This document shows positions 53,854-64,000 of a stretch of DNA of 64,000 nt, one piece after another. Each line of letters opens with the position of its first letter. The stretch's first letter is position 1. The stretch comes from Dromiciops gliroides. Taxonomy: Eukaryota > Chordata > Mammalia > Microbiotheria > Microbiotheriidae. The stretch spans positions 302,209,468-302,273,467 of the forward strand of contig NC_057861.1 in assembly GCF_019393635.1 (NCBI RefSeq). The letters run 5' to 3'. The notes beneath the pieces are model-generated. The model had not been told where the DNA came from. It made no database searches and saw only the letters and a list, made by a program, of their open reading frames with translations. A program made the position numbers and the translations under genes.

Positions 53854-54104
53854 TGTCTCATCTAATAGTTGAGTATAAACAATGAGCCAGAGTCTCAAAT
53901 GGATGATTAGGGAAAAGAGGCAGTGGAGCTATTTGCAGGGGACTCTTCATTGTACTGGTTTTTTGAGCAAGTGCTTTGCAATCCTCCATTTCCTTAAGGA
54001 GGACTTCAGCTGCTGCCAGACTACTTTCCCCCATTAGGTACTTTAAGGAAACACTGAAAAGGGACCACACTAAGATGAAATTGCCTATTGAGGGACTATC
54101 CTGC

Positions 54105-54500
54105 TGTTAGAAACACAGCTAACAGCTCAAATAAGTGTTGCATCTTGAATAATCCAAGTAGGCAGCAAAGTGTGGTTGAAGGCTTCTTTATTATATCTTG
54201 TCAAAGGTGGGCAACCTCCTGAATGTGCCAGAGAGTGCACCAAAGTGAAGTGTCACACAGCTATTTATACACACAGAGGGTCTCTTCCCGACCAATGAGA
54301 TGGCAGTATTTACCATCCCTCTGTTTTCATACAGTATAGACCAATCAGATTGGACCAGATTGACCAATCACAGTGCACCAATTGTCAACCAAACACATTG
54401 CACCAAGTTGACCAATCACATTCCACCAAGTGTCAACCAATCACATTTACTATCCCTCCATTTACATATAGTATAGACCAATCATATTGTACCAGCTTGA
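54105..54500 (-). mobile_element. LTR with a cluster of CCAAT boxes
   Basis: In the minus sense it has repeated ATTGG motifs (about six GATTGG/CATTGG units in roughly 200 bp), then GTATAAATAG near 54,270, AATAAAG near 54,190, and ends TTTCTAACA at 54,105. This order is that of an LTR with an enhancer-rich U3. Present in duplication copy B only. The 5' boundary is approximate. Confidence 0.6.
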
Positions 54501-54624
54501 CAAATCACATTGTATGAAATACGATACCAGGCATTAGTATATTCTGGGCAAGAGTGTCCTCTCCTCCTTATCAAAATGCTCTGTGTTAACATAACTTATG
54601 TACCTTTCAAGAAACAAAACATAG

Positions 54625-54779
54625 GGGGACAGCTTGGTGGCGCAGTGGATAATGCACCGGTCTTGGATTCAGGAGGACCTGAGTTCAAGTCCAGCTTCAG
54701 ACACTTGAGACTTGCTAGCTGTGAGAACCTGGGCAAGTCACTTAACCCTCATTGCCCTCAAAAAAAAAAAAAGATATGT
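54625..54779 (+). mobile_element. Short SINE, only in copy B
   Basis: Flanked by AAGAAACAAAACATAG at 54,609-54,624 and 54,780-54,795. Copy A has the uninterrupted site near 31,377-31,392. Confidence 0.88.
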
Positions 54780-55159
54780 AAGAAACAAAACATAGTTCGG
54801 ATATTTGAAACTAAACCCATTCTCTGTCCCCAGGGTTCTGAGAAGAGTCCAAATAAATTTTTTTTTTCTCTCACTGCTATTAGAAAGCACCTTATCTGTT
54901 TTATGAAAACTTTCCAAGCATCAGGAAACAAGAAGTGTGCCACCTTTAATCAAAACTACCTTTGCACAGCTTGACGCCTTAACATATTTGAATATCTAAC
55001 AAGACAAGGAAAGTTTCTTTCTTGATTTAGGACTGTGATAATTATTTCTATGAAATGTCACCTGACTCTCTGGAGAATACTGTACTCCTTCCCCTCCCTC
55101 CCTGTGCCCACTGGTTTTCAGATGAGGTAAATGGAGATCTCTTTCTTTCTTTCTTTGTC

Positions 55160-55828
55160 AAGCTTCTTTATGTTTCATTCTTTTTAGTAATTTGTATTTT
55201 TTCTAATTACATGTAAACAGTTTTCAACACTCATTTTTTATAAGATTTTGAGTTCCCAATTTTTGTCCCCCTCTCCCCTTCCCCCTCCCCAAGATGGCAA
55301 GCAACCTGATATAGGTGATACATGTACAATCATGTTGAACATATTTCCACATTAGTTATGTTGTGAAAGAAGAAATGGGACAAAAGTAAAAAACACTAAA
55401 AACATAAAACAAAAAAAGTGAAAATCGTATGCTTTGATTTGCATTGACTCCATAGTTCATTCCCTGGATATGGAGAGCATATTCCATCTGAAGTCTTTTG
55501 GAATTGTCTTGGATTATTTGACTGCTGAGGAGAGCTAAGTCTGTCATAGTTGATCGTAACACAGTGTTGATGATATTGCGCACAATATTCTCTTGGTTCT
55601 TCTCACTTCACTCAGCACCAGTTGATATGTCTTTCCATGTGTTTTTTTCCTCAATTGATGGGAATCCACTAAATTTCTAATTCTTTGCCACCAGAAAAAG
55701 AGCTGCTATATTTTTGTACATGTAAGTCCTTTTCTCTTTTTAATGATCTCTTTGGAATAGAGACCTAGGAGTGGTATTGCTGCATCAAAGGGTATGCACA
55801 GTTTGATTGCCTTTTGTGTACAGTAATG
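55160..55828 (-). mobile_element. L1 3' end (copy B of the duplication)
   Basis: Near-identical counterpart of 31,900-32,535, so the L1 was present before the duplication. Confidence 0.7.
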
Positions 55829-56053
55829 GAGATCTCTTTCAGCTCCTATAAGGAGACCTGGGCTCCAGTTTATCCCTACTTTGACAGTATCTTATTGTGT
55901 GGTCATGGATAAGTCCTTTAATCTCTCTACACCTTACTTGCTCATTAGAAACAGGTCAGTGATCTCCAAGAGTTCTAGATCTTCCAGCTCTAATGATCTA
56001 TGATTCTATATGGGATACAGGAACAGCATCAACTATCTGTGTGTGTATACTCT

Positions 56054-56054
56054 G

Positions 56055-56102
<48 letters not shown>
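56054..56102. repeat. (CA)n microsatellite, copy B
   Basis: About 23 CA units next to the ATGG target site of the solo LTR. Confidence 0.93.
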
Positions 56103-56105
<3 letters not shown>

Positions 56106-56111
56106 ATATGG

Positions 56112-57184
56112 TGTGGAAATTTATTTTGATTTGGGGACCCTACCTTTGGGCTGAGATTAGAAAGCCTTAGGCCCTCAAGGTTTTTCCTATGTGAAGGGCT
56201 GGTGCCCCTCCCCCTCCACTTCAGCTGAGCCAAAAAGCCCCATGGGCTGAGATGCCAGGTCATACAGCTGGGAGGAAGGAGCCCCAGCTCCCTCCACCCT
56301 GAGGGAATCTACCCCAGAGATCCTGGCCTAGTCCAGGCAGGGCTCTGGTGTAGCCCGTCCCGAGGTCCCTGGGCGCACAGCGGGCGACACAAGCCCCTGG
56401 AGCCCTGGGTGTGGTACACACGGGAGGCTCGAGCACCCCGCCTCCCCTGCCGCAGCCTGAGGGTGGCTGGTGGATTAGCTTGGTGTGGGGGGGGGGGGGG
56501 CGCAGGAAGCCCTGATATTTGAGTGAAGAAAAGGAAGATATATAAACCGGAGGGTTAGAGAAAGGGGTGGGGGGGTGGGGTGGGGACAAGATTAAGGGAA
56601 CAGAGAAGGACGCAGGAGATTAAGAGGACTGGGGAAGGAGAATAAGCTAGGAGGAAGGGAGAGGCTGGAAGGTTAAGAGGTTGGAAAGGAATGGACAGAA
56701 AGGGATGCCAGAGGACCGGGATGAATGGAACAGAGAAGGACACTGGAGCACTAGGAAAACGGAAGGAGAGGTTGGTGAGAGAGAAACACAGAGGTTCAGT
56801 GGTGGCAGTAAGGAGAGGAAAGTTAGATGCAGAGGGATCGACAAAGTGAAAGGGGCTTGGAATTAGTGAAAGGAACTGAGCAGTGAAAGTGGAACGGACC
56901 CTAAGGGAAGAGGTGGCAACAGCAGTCAGGTTGTACATTTTATTTCTCAGTATTCTTAATTTTAAATTGTATCTCATAAATAAACCCTCTGCTGTTAAAA
57001 TGGAAGAGGCTTCTTATTCTTTTGCTTATCAATTTTGGGAGTGGAGCAGTGTGATAGAACTTTATAATCGGCCCACATTAAATTAATAGCAGTCAAATAG
57101 CCAGTTAGTCAAAAGTCCCCAGATTAGCCCTCCTGTCAGATTAGTCCCCCCAAATTATCCCTAGTTGGTCAAAATATTTCAACA
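56112..57184 (-). mobile_element. Solo LTR (ERV1-like, 1,073 bp) with ATGG target duplication, only in copy B
   Basis: In the minus sense runs from TGTTGAAATATTTTGACC to AAATTTCCACA and is flanked by ATGG at 56,108-56,111 and 57,185-57,188. The uninterrupted target ATGG sits at 32,843-32,846 in copy A, beside the same CA repeat. Same family as the LTR at 13,811-14,839. It inserted after the serpin duplication, or copy A has precisely kept the older empty state. Confidence 0.9.
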
Positions 57185-57188
57185 ATGG

Positions 57189-57425
57189 CAAAGTAGATGG
57201 AGCATGAGCTGGGATTTAAAAAGACTCATCTTTGTGAGTTTAAATTCAATCTGACACTTAGTAGCTGTGTGACCTGGACATGTCACTTAACCCTGTTTGC
57301 CTCAGTTTCCTCATCTGTAAAATGAGCTAGAGAAGGCAATGACAAACCACTCCAGTATCTTTGCCAAGAGAACCCCTAATGGCATCATAAAGAGTTGGAC
57401 ATGACTTAAATGATTGAATAACATA
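57189..57425 (+). mobile_element. Long CORE-SINE, copy B of the duplication
   Basis: Counterpart of 32,847-33,080. Its left flank is interrupted by the solo LTR ending at 57,184. Confidence 0.8.
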
Positions 57426-57883
57426 TACACATGTGTGTATGTATCCCACTCCATACGCTGACCATGCCACACCCTGGTCACCTTGCTATGGTGTTTCTAT
57501 CTAGCTGGTATTGTCCTTGCTGCCTTGACCTGGCTCCAAACCCACTTCTCTATCCCAATACTTCACCAGCACAGCTGGACATCATCCAGCCATTCTGCTG
57601 TAGGGGTATCATCCTCCCATTTCTACCTCATGTTCTAGAAACAGTAAACAAAACACTATTATTATTACTTCTAAAAAAAGGAAAGTGTCAACTGACCACT
57701 CTATGCTCCATTAACCAGCCCTGTGATTTAGAACATCAAAACACTAACCATACCTCTCCTTTACATTTTGCCCTCCATTAGAATGTAAGCTCCTTGAGGG
57801 TGGGGACTTTCTTTTGTATTTGTAGCCCAGAGTTTGGCCCAGTGTTTAGGCACATAGTAAGCCCTTAAGAAATACTTTTTCCG

Positions 57884-58029
57884 GGGGCAGCTAAGTGGCA
57901 CAGTGGATAAACCATTGGCCTTGGATTCAGGAGAACCTGAGTTCAAATCCACCTCAGACACTTGATACTTACTAGCGGCGCGACACTGGGCAAGTCACTT
58001 GACCCTCATTGCCCCACAAATAAAAAAAT
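57884..58029 (+). mobile_element. Short SINE, in copy B only
   Basis: Complete copy with an A-rich tail; AAGAAATAC occurs on both sides. Copy A lacks this SINE together with about 300 bp of flank (57,594-58,080), so absence there may be a deletion. Confidence 0.85.
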
Positions 58030-58667
58030 AATAAAAGAAAAAAAATGAAAGCTATTATTTAAAAAAAAAGAAAAAGAAATACATTTTCCTTCAGTCATTC
58101 TTTCCCTTCTATAAAATGGTGATGATAATGCCTATACTCCAGACCTCATTGTTCCTTTGCCATTCAAATAAGATAATGTATGTAAATCACTTTGCAAAGA
58201 TGAGCACAATATTTAAATATCAATTATTGTTGTGCAATCAGGAGAGAGATGCTGATGTTTTTATTTGGAAGATATCTCACAGATGCCATTTATATAAATG
58301 GATGATGACAAAGAGTGCATCTCTTTAGCATATCACTTCTTTCTACCTGTGCACTCTACTTGATATTCTACTGACTGGTTACATATTCTACAATATCTCC
58401 TTTCTACCCCCATACAATTTCTTAAGGTAGGGACTGTTGAGCTTTTGTTCTTGTGGCCCAAGTGCCCATAATGCCATGCACATAGCAGGCACCCAGTCAA
58501 TATTTATTGAATTTAAATCTCGACTATCCCATCTAAACTGAATAATTTTGTAGCTCTGATAGTTACAGAGCAGAATTGGATTCTGAGAGCCCATTCCAGA
58601 CAACAATATAACTACCTGATTCATTTCAACAAAACATTCACAGCTTTGGGACAAAAATAAATACAGA

Positions 58668-58850
58668 GGGGCAGCTAGGTGGTGCAGTGGATAGAGCAAC
58701 GGCCCTGGATTCAGGAGGACCTGATTTCAAATCTGGCCTCAGACCCTTGACACTTACAAATGTGTGACCCTGGGCAAGTCACTTAACCCCAATTGCCTCA
58801 CAAACAAACAAACAGATAGGTAGATAGATAAATGAATGAATGAATAAATA
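58668..58850 (+). mobile_element. Short SINE, only in copy B
   Basis: 12-bp duplication AATAAATACAGA at 58,656-58,667 and 58,851-58,862; the empty site is near 33,819-33,829 in copy A. The tail has grown into tetranucleotide repeats (GATA, GAAT). Confidence 0.89.
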
Positions 58851-59032
58851 AATAAATACAGAAATTTCATGACTTTAATCAACAAATAAATTGAAGTTAG
58901 GAAAGACAATGTTAAAATGTATTTCTAAACAGTAATTTTATTAGCAAAATTCAATATAGGAAATAACCCATCATTTTAAAATTCAGATATACGAATTCGG
59001 TTTTCTTTACTCAATTTGCACTTCCAGATGTT

Positions 59033-59437
59033 TCATGGAGAAGTAAATCTGCCAAAGAATAAGATGTTTCCTGAGATATTGTGACGGATGAAGAACAGGA
59101 ATGGATGGTCAGCAGTAAATTCTTCTTCAGGCCTCAACATGGCAAACTCTGCAATGCCTGCAGTGGCAGCTGCTGCCTCAGTGCCCTCTTCATTCACTTC
59201 CACAAAAGACTTGTGGACAATCTTGGAGATAATGAGATCTCTGTTTCCAGATATACCAGACAGATCAGCCTTACCACTAATAAACAGATCGCACAGACCC
59301 ATTCGTGCTAAATCTGAGTTGAGGTAATAGGTGTTTTCCATCTTGAATTTGGGCAGACGTACATGAACATCAATGATACCCATATTATCATGATGTGTCC
59401 ATTCTGTCAACTTCTCCATAGTGAGTTGCTTTTCAAT
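59033..59437 (-). CDS. SERPINB1: Copy B exon 7 (reactive-site loop and stop)
   Basis: 405 bases from acceptor TCCAG at 59,438 to the stop at 59,033. The P6-P1 codons at 59,158-59,141 read GIAEFA. Outside the loop it shares [11 protein letters not shown] and GRFTSP with copy A. By eye about 30 bases differ from copy A's exon 7, six of them within about 20 bases of the loop. Confidence 0.93.
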   Translation of the reverse strand: MEKQLTMEKLTEWTHHDNMGIIDVHVRLPKFKMENTYYLNSDLARMGLCDLFISGKADLSGISGNRDLIISKIVHKSFVEVNEEGTEAAAATAGIAEFAMLRPEEEFTADHPFLFFIRHNISGNILFFGRFTSP

Positions 59438-62400
59438 CTGGAATCAGAAAAATGGAGAGAAGATAGAACTTTAACAACTGGATTGCATTTGTTGATGAGA
59501 TTGGTGAATTGACAAAATATTTACAATTATTATTACTTATATGAATGGACAGGTTAGAGAAGTCACTTCATTCTTTCCCTTCCATTTCCACTCCCAGCCC
59601 CAACACTGATTCCTTTATGAGAACTACATTCATATCCAGCAGGTTGGCTGGGAATAACAGAACAAAGATGAATTTCCATTACTAATAGTCCAACTGAGGG
59701 GAACTTGGTCATGTGATCTATACACTCAACCAATATTTACTGAGCTCTTACCATGTCCAAATTCCTGTGCTTGTGGTTATAAAGCCTATATTCACAGAAT
59801 CGCAGTGTTTCAAATTAGAAGGCTCATTAGAGATCACCCAGTCCAAAGGCTCATTTTAAACACAAGGAAATAGAATGCTGAAGCTTTAACAGACTTCTTG
59901 TATATATCGATTGCCTTCCCAGTAAGAAAATGTTACTTAAGAATAGCAACCATTTCATTTTTCTGGATTTTTCTCTATATCACTAGGACTTGAACACAGT
60001 CCCTGGCACAAAGTAAATGCTTAATAAATGATTGCTGATTGCTTGTTCAAGGAGACATGCTAGCAAGGAGCAAAACTGGGTTCTAGGATACCAATTCCAT
60101 TGATTTTTCTTCCATAACAGGCCTCAGGCCTGATATGTGGAGGAATAAACTTAAAGGAATGGAAGAATCTTCTTCCTCTGATTGTCACTGAGTTCAATCC
60201 CATGGATTGTAAGTTTAAAAATATCATGTAATGGTTTGAACTTTGCCAGAGGAAAAAAATAACCATTATCTTCATTGGCATCATCCCACTTTGAAACATT
60301 TTTTTTTCCTTTCTTTGTTTTTCTGTTTACCTAAATTCAGAGCATATTGTAACTGTGTCTCTGTCTCTCTGTATGAAGTTCTAATAACAAAAATTTCAAA
60401 ATCAATGTATAGAACTGAGCCCATGTGCTTTAGGCTCTTTCCAAAACCATAAAGCTTAAATGTGTCAACTTAAAAGTAAATCTGTAAGCACAGCTCAAGA
60501 GCCTTTGCATTATTGGACACATCTTATAGACAAGCTTCTCTTATTGGGTAGCTCTGATAGCAACTTCAAGAGAGTTATGAGGAAGAGTAAATATGTTCAT
60601 AAGGCAGCTAGGTGGCATAGTAGATAGAGCACCCAGCTTGGAATCAGGAAGACTCATCTTTGTGAGGTCAAATATGGATACGTGTGACCCTGGGCAAGTC
60701 ACTTAACCCTGTTTGCCTCAGTTTCCTCATCTGTTAAATGAGTTAGGAAAGAAAATGGCAAACTACTCCAGGATCTTTGTCAAGAAAATCTGAAATGGGG
60801 TCATGAAGAGTCAGACACAACTGAAAAATGACTAAACAACAACAACAACAAATACGTTCATGGAGTCTCATTGATTTTACTCAGAGTGTGAAGAAATCTG
60901 CTTTTTGCCCTACAAGCTGGAGTTTAGTGCTATGTGAAAAATCACCATGTCCAAAGAAAGATTATTGACATCCAAAGTGTCTAAGGTACCTCTTGCAGGC
61001 CAGTAGAATCATCCTCAATATCATTTGGCAGCAGAATGATCATGCTCAGGTCTTTGTCCTTGTAAGGAAGTTCTAGTACTCGGCACTTGAGAGCCTCGAT
61101 GTAACCATAGCGCAGTTTCTTTTTCTGATACATCATTTTCACGGATTTTTTTTCTCTCTGAACATTCAGAAACATACAAAAAAGACAACCCAGAATAACA
61201 TATGAAGAATTATTTTCAAAAAAGCACATACAAACACATTATCCTTTGTAAAAAAAAAAGGCTATATGGAGTATACTCCATCCCCCTCACCTTGTTTAAT
61301 CTAAATGGTGCATCTGTAGTATTTGCTTCATCAAATTTATCTTCCCAATTTCCTTTAAAATAGATGGCATTCACCAGTACAAGTTTAGTCAGGCTGTCTA
61401 CTGTACCTGAAGCCAACAGCTCTGGAATTTTACCTGAAAAGTGAGTGAGGTGATTTATTAATTCATATATAAAAGCATCAAATTTAAACTAATCAAAATT
61501 GTAATATAACCAAATTGAGGAATACTTGACTTTTGACTTTTAACATGTGTGCACCAATCCCATACAGTCATGAAGAGCACTACATTAGGAAAGCTGTGTA
61601 TAGAATGCTTACACACTAACTCAGAAAATTGGCTATACAACTAAGTATGATGCATAAACCACAAAGAAAAGAAGTCAAATGCAACACAAATCCATAGCCA
61701 ACAGGATAGAACAAGCAAGTCCAAGTGGCTTCTAGACATTTGTCCATTAACAATGGACCTGACACTACAGGTGACAATTATTCATTTAAATAAAATCATT
61801 CCTTGACAAAGTTCTGGTTGGGTTTTTTGTTTTGTTTTGTTTTGTTTTTTAGTGGTTTGGGGGGGCCTTGGGGGGGGGAGCTGGGGTTTTTTGTTTGTTT
61901 TTTTTGTGGGGCAGTGAGGGTTAAGTGACTTGCCCAGGGTCACACAGCTAGTAAGTGTCAAGTGTCTGAGGCCAGATTTGAACTCAGGTCCTTCTGAATC
62001 CAGGACTGGTGCTTCATCCACAGTGCCACCTGACTGCCCTGACAAAGATCTTTTAAGCCACTAGTCAATCTCCTTTTCAGTTGTATGAAATAAAATACTG
62101 AGAATCTTAAAGGCTTTTACTTTACCTCCAAAAGGCAAATTTTTTCCCTGAACAAACACAGCATGTGGCCAGGGAGTGACGGCAATTTAAAGAATTTTTA
62201 TGATATATTTTAGGCATTTATTCTCCCGGTAAAATCTAGCAATTTATGGCAATGTGTTCTTTCTTTCTGGAGTCTACAATCCTATTGAGGGCACCAGGAA
62301 AGCAATATTATAAATCAATGCAGACTCAGAAAAAGTCAATGCATACACTCTACTTAGACTCAAGAAGACCCAAAATATTCATATTGATGAGTTACAAAAA

Positions 62401-63181
62401 AAAATGTTAACTTAAGTGTTTTGAAATCATTTGAAGCCACACTATCTAGAATGTTCTCAAAAACTTGATTCTTATAACTCAACATCTAATCCTGGTTTTG
62501 ATCCTAAAGATTATCTATTGTGAAGGAAAATATCATTCAATCAATCTCATCAAATGATCTGGTCTGATTACAGCAAAAGAGATTATGATTAAATTTATTA
62601 CCTTTCATCTTTGACCCTAAAATAGGATCCTAATATCACAAATGAGAGCTCAAAGGGACTTTACAAAATATTGAATCCCGTTCTCTTATTTTATAGATGA
62701 ATAAAACAGAGGCTTAAAAATGATAGAAAAAAAAAGTTGTGATGTGACCTACTAGTGTCTGAGGCAAGATTCTAATCCAATTCTTAACTCCAAATCTAGT
62801 TCCATCATTGGAAATTAATAAGATAAACAGGCACATTGCAGATGTCTTGGACATGCAAATAACTCCTCCCAAGGAGGCTGAGAAAGTCTTGTCTTCTTCT
62901 GTTTGATAGGCATCAGTTGAAGAACAAAGATGGAAGACTTACGATAAGGAAAAATAATAAAATGGTAACAGGAAAGAAAGAATACCTGTATTTATACTAC
63001 TGAATTGTATATACAGAGTATACAAATAGGTTTTGTTCCATTTTCTACCCAGAGCACTCTTACCTTCTGTTTGCTCTTTGACCCACTGGTTAATCTTCTG
63101 CCTTGCATCTTCTGAAGCATGCTGAAAGTCGACAGTAGCCAACTCAGCACCATACAATTTCTGGGTAGAATTCAAGAATTC
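59033..63181 (-). CDS. SERPINB1: SERPINB1-like leukocyte elastase inhibitor, copy B (partial; 5' exons off the window)
   Basis: Tandem paralogue of copy A in the same orientation. Exons 4-7 are present at 63,064-63,181, 61,291-61,433, 60,990-61,157 and 59,033-59,437, with the same phases and GT/AG sites as copy A. They encode residues 103-379 by copy A numbering. Exon 3 should lie near 65,300 and exon 2 further right, if spacing is kept, so the gene is cut by the window rather than visibly broken. The hinge GTEAAAATA is kept; P1 is Ala and P2 is Phe (loop GIAEFAML), closer to human (GIATFCML) than copy A is. No stop or frameshift is seen in the four exons. Whether exons 2-3 and a promoter are intact is unknown. 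Confidence 0.9.
60601..60850 (+). mobile_element. Long CORE-SINE in intron 6, copy B
   Basis: Counterpart of 36,058-36,303, with a slightly longer AAC tail. Confidence 0.85.
60990..61157 (-). CDS. SERPINB1: Copy B exon 6
   Basis: 168 bases encoding [20 protein letters not shown] to [11 protein letters not shown], with a single Lys/Arg difference from copy A. Acceptor TGTTCAG at 61,158; donor GAG|GTACCT at 60,989. Intron 5 is 133 bp and lacks the long CA run of copy A. Confidence 0.92.
61291..61433 (-). CDS. SERPINB1: Copy B exon 5
   Basis: 143 bases in the same phase as copy A, encoding [40 protein letters not shown] and APFRLNK. Three residues differ from copy A (Thr/Ile, Asp/Glu, Asn/His). 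Acceptor TTTTCAG at 61,434; donor AAG|GTGAGG at 61,290. Confidence 0.92.
61812..62038 (-). mobile_element. Short SINE in serpin intron 4, copy B
   Basis: Counterpart of 37,292-37,473 with a longer, G/T-rich low-complexity tail (61,818-61,912). Confidence 0.83.
63064..63181 (-). CDS. SERPINB1: Copy B exon 4
   Basis: 118 bases encoding [20 protein letters not shown] to VKEQTEG. Acceptor CTAG at 63,182 and donor AAG|GTAAGA at 63,063 match copy A. It is the rightmost visible exon of this gene. Confidence 0.92.
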
Positions 63182-63783
63182 CTAGAAAAGAGAAAGATTA
63201 AATACAGGAATTAGAACAATTATAGAAAATCTCCCACAGTATGAGGAAGTGGCAGAGAACTCTATTCCCATAGGTCAATAATATTCTAAAACAGGTAACT
63301 GATGTGCTTGTCTCTGGTGCTCCATACAATTCATCAAAAACAAACAAACAAACCAGGAACTCTTCTTAAAGGATTTATCATTATCAGCTTTTCACAATGA
63401 AAATTATGGAGAGTGTTTACATTCAATTAATCTGCCCCAAGGAACACTGACAATGGCTTTGGCAAAATATCAAAATATCTTAGTAGCTATCATTCTATCT
63501 TTGAAATCTGTGAATTTAACTCTCACTAAAAGGATGGATTTCAATTGATCTCCATATGTTGATCTTAATATATTTTTATTGTATAACATTTATCTGAAGC
63601 TCTTCAAAGAAATTCTCCCATTTATTAAAGTATGAAAAAATAATATTCCTTATTGAGCTGATTCACCAGTATTAAACAATACAGTAATTAAATAATAATC
63701 CTGTAAACTATCTTATGATATTTCAGAACAAGGATCATGTCATTAATCCATACATACTACCATATATGCATATGTGTCTGTGT

Positions 63784-64000
63784 ACGGTCTCCCAAAAGTC
63801 TGAGTGCAATTTAAAACAGTATAATATACTATAACTTGCAAAGTATAAAAGCTACAATTTTACCTAAAAAAGATGAAAAGTTTAATTATTTAACATTGAA
63901 AATATTTTTCTTATTAAATTCAACATAACCACTAACTTGCTCTATGAATCAATCTAGTTAATTTTTTTTAACTTTGCAAACAAAGCAAAACCAAGAAACA
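63784..64000 (-). mobile_element. Possible mariner remnant, copy B counterpart (cut by window)
   Basis: Begins CTCCCAAAAGTCTGAGTGCA and follows 39,256-39,459 of copy A. Confidence 0.35.

Larger units (their letters stand above)
53303..64000. repeat. Segmental duplication, copy B
   Basis: Head-to-tail copy of the segment starting at 31,049. The copied sequence begins at ACTTAACCTT (53,303-53,312) directly after an L1 5' fragment. Differences from copy A include a solo LTR (56,112-57,184), three SINEs not found in A, and a roughly 1-kb stretch at 53,530-54,505 that copy A lacks. Confidence 0.85.

Noticed and set aside
53858-54070. 70-codon minus-strand frame
   Set aside because: Short, lies between a CORE-SINE and an LTR, no conserved motif and absent from copy A.
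31490-58850. Evenly similar dispersed repeats that could suggest a repeat array
   Set aside because: The units are irregularly spaced SINEs in both orientations with their own target duplications; nothing like CRISPR.

Overview
The window looks like ordinary, repeat-rich marsupial nuclear DNA. It is AT-rich and full of short tRNA-headed SINEs (WSINE1/WALLSI type, starting GGGGCAGCTAGGTGG), longer CORE-SINEs, MIR-like pieces, decayed L1 and half-L1 (HAL1) LINEs, and endogenous retrovirus (ERV) LTRs. The SINE set suggests an Australian (australidelphian) marsupial, but I cannot name the species from sequence alone.

Positions 1-31,000 hold no recognisable host gene, only repeats and broken retrocopies. 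Notable items are: a solo LTR with perfect 4-bp target duplications (13,811-14,839); a young two-LTR ERV (17,354-21,091) nested in an older LTR; a minus-strand retropseudogene of the spindle-checkpoint gene MAD1L1 (about 21,500-22,555) fused at its 5' side to a 5S rRNA copy (22,658-22,779); two related LTRs (22,782-23,282 and about 24,712-25,195); and a structurally complete HAL1 LINE (about 26,360-29,650, minus).

Positions 31,049-64,000 hold two head-to-tail copies of a segment carrying a clade B serpin gene of SERPINB1 (leukocyte elastase inhibitor) type, both on the minus strand. Copy A is complete in its coding exons: exons 2-7 at 45,018-45,194, 40,645-40,782, 38,519-38,636, 36,771-36,913, 36,448-36,615 and 34,015-34,419 encode 379 residues with intact splice sites. 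A CpG-rich stretch at 46,600-47,330 may hold its promoter and non-coding exon 1. Copy B shows exons 4-7 (63,064-63,181, 61,291-61,433, 60,990-61,157, 59,033-59,437); its exons 2-3 should lie past the right edge. The duplication joint is at about 53,303, where an L1 5' end stops abruptly and the copied segment begins.

The two serpins are nearly identical in exons 4-6 but differ in exon 7, most densely in the reactive-site loop. Both keep the flexible alanine hinge expected of an inhibitor and have Ala at P1, while P2 is Thr in A and Phe in B, so they probably restrain different serine proteases. Retroelement insertions found in only one copy, with the empty site preserved in the other, give a relative time order. 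I see no CRISPR array, operon or other prokaryote-type system, and no wholly novel gene system. The most notable biology is the diverging serpin pair, followed by the 5S-MAD1L1 fusion and the HAL1 family.
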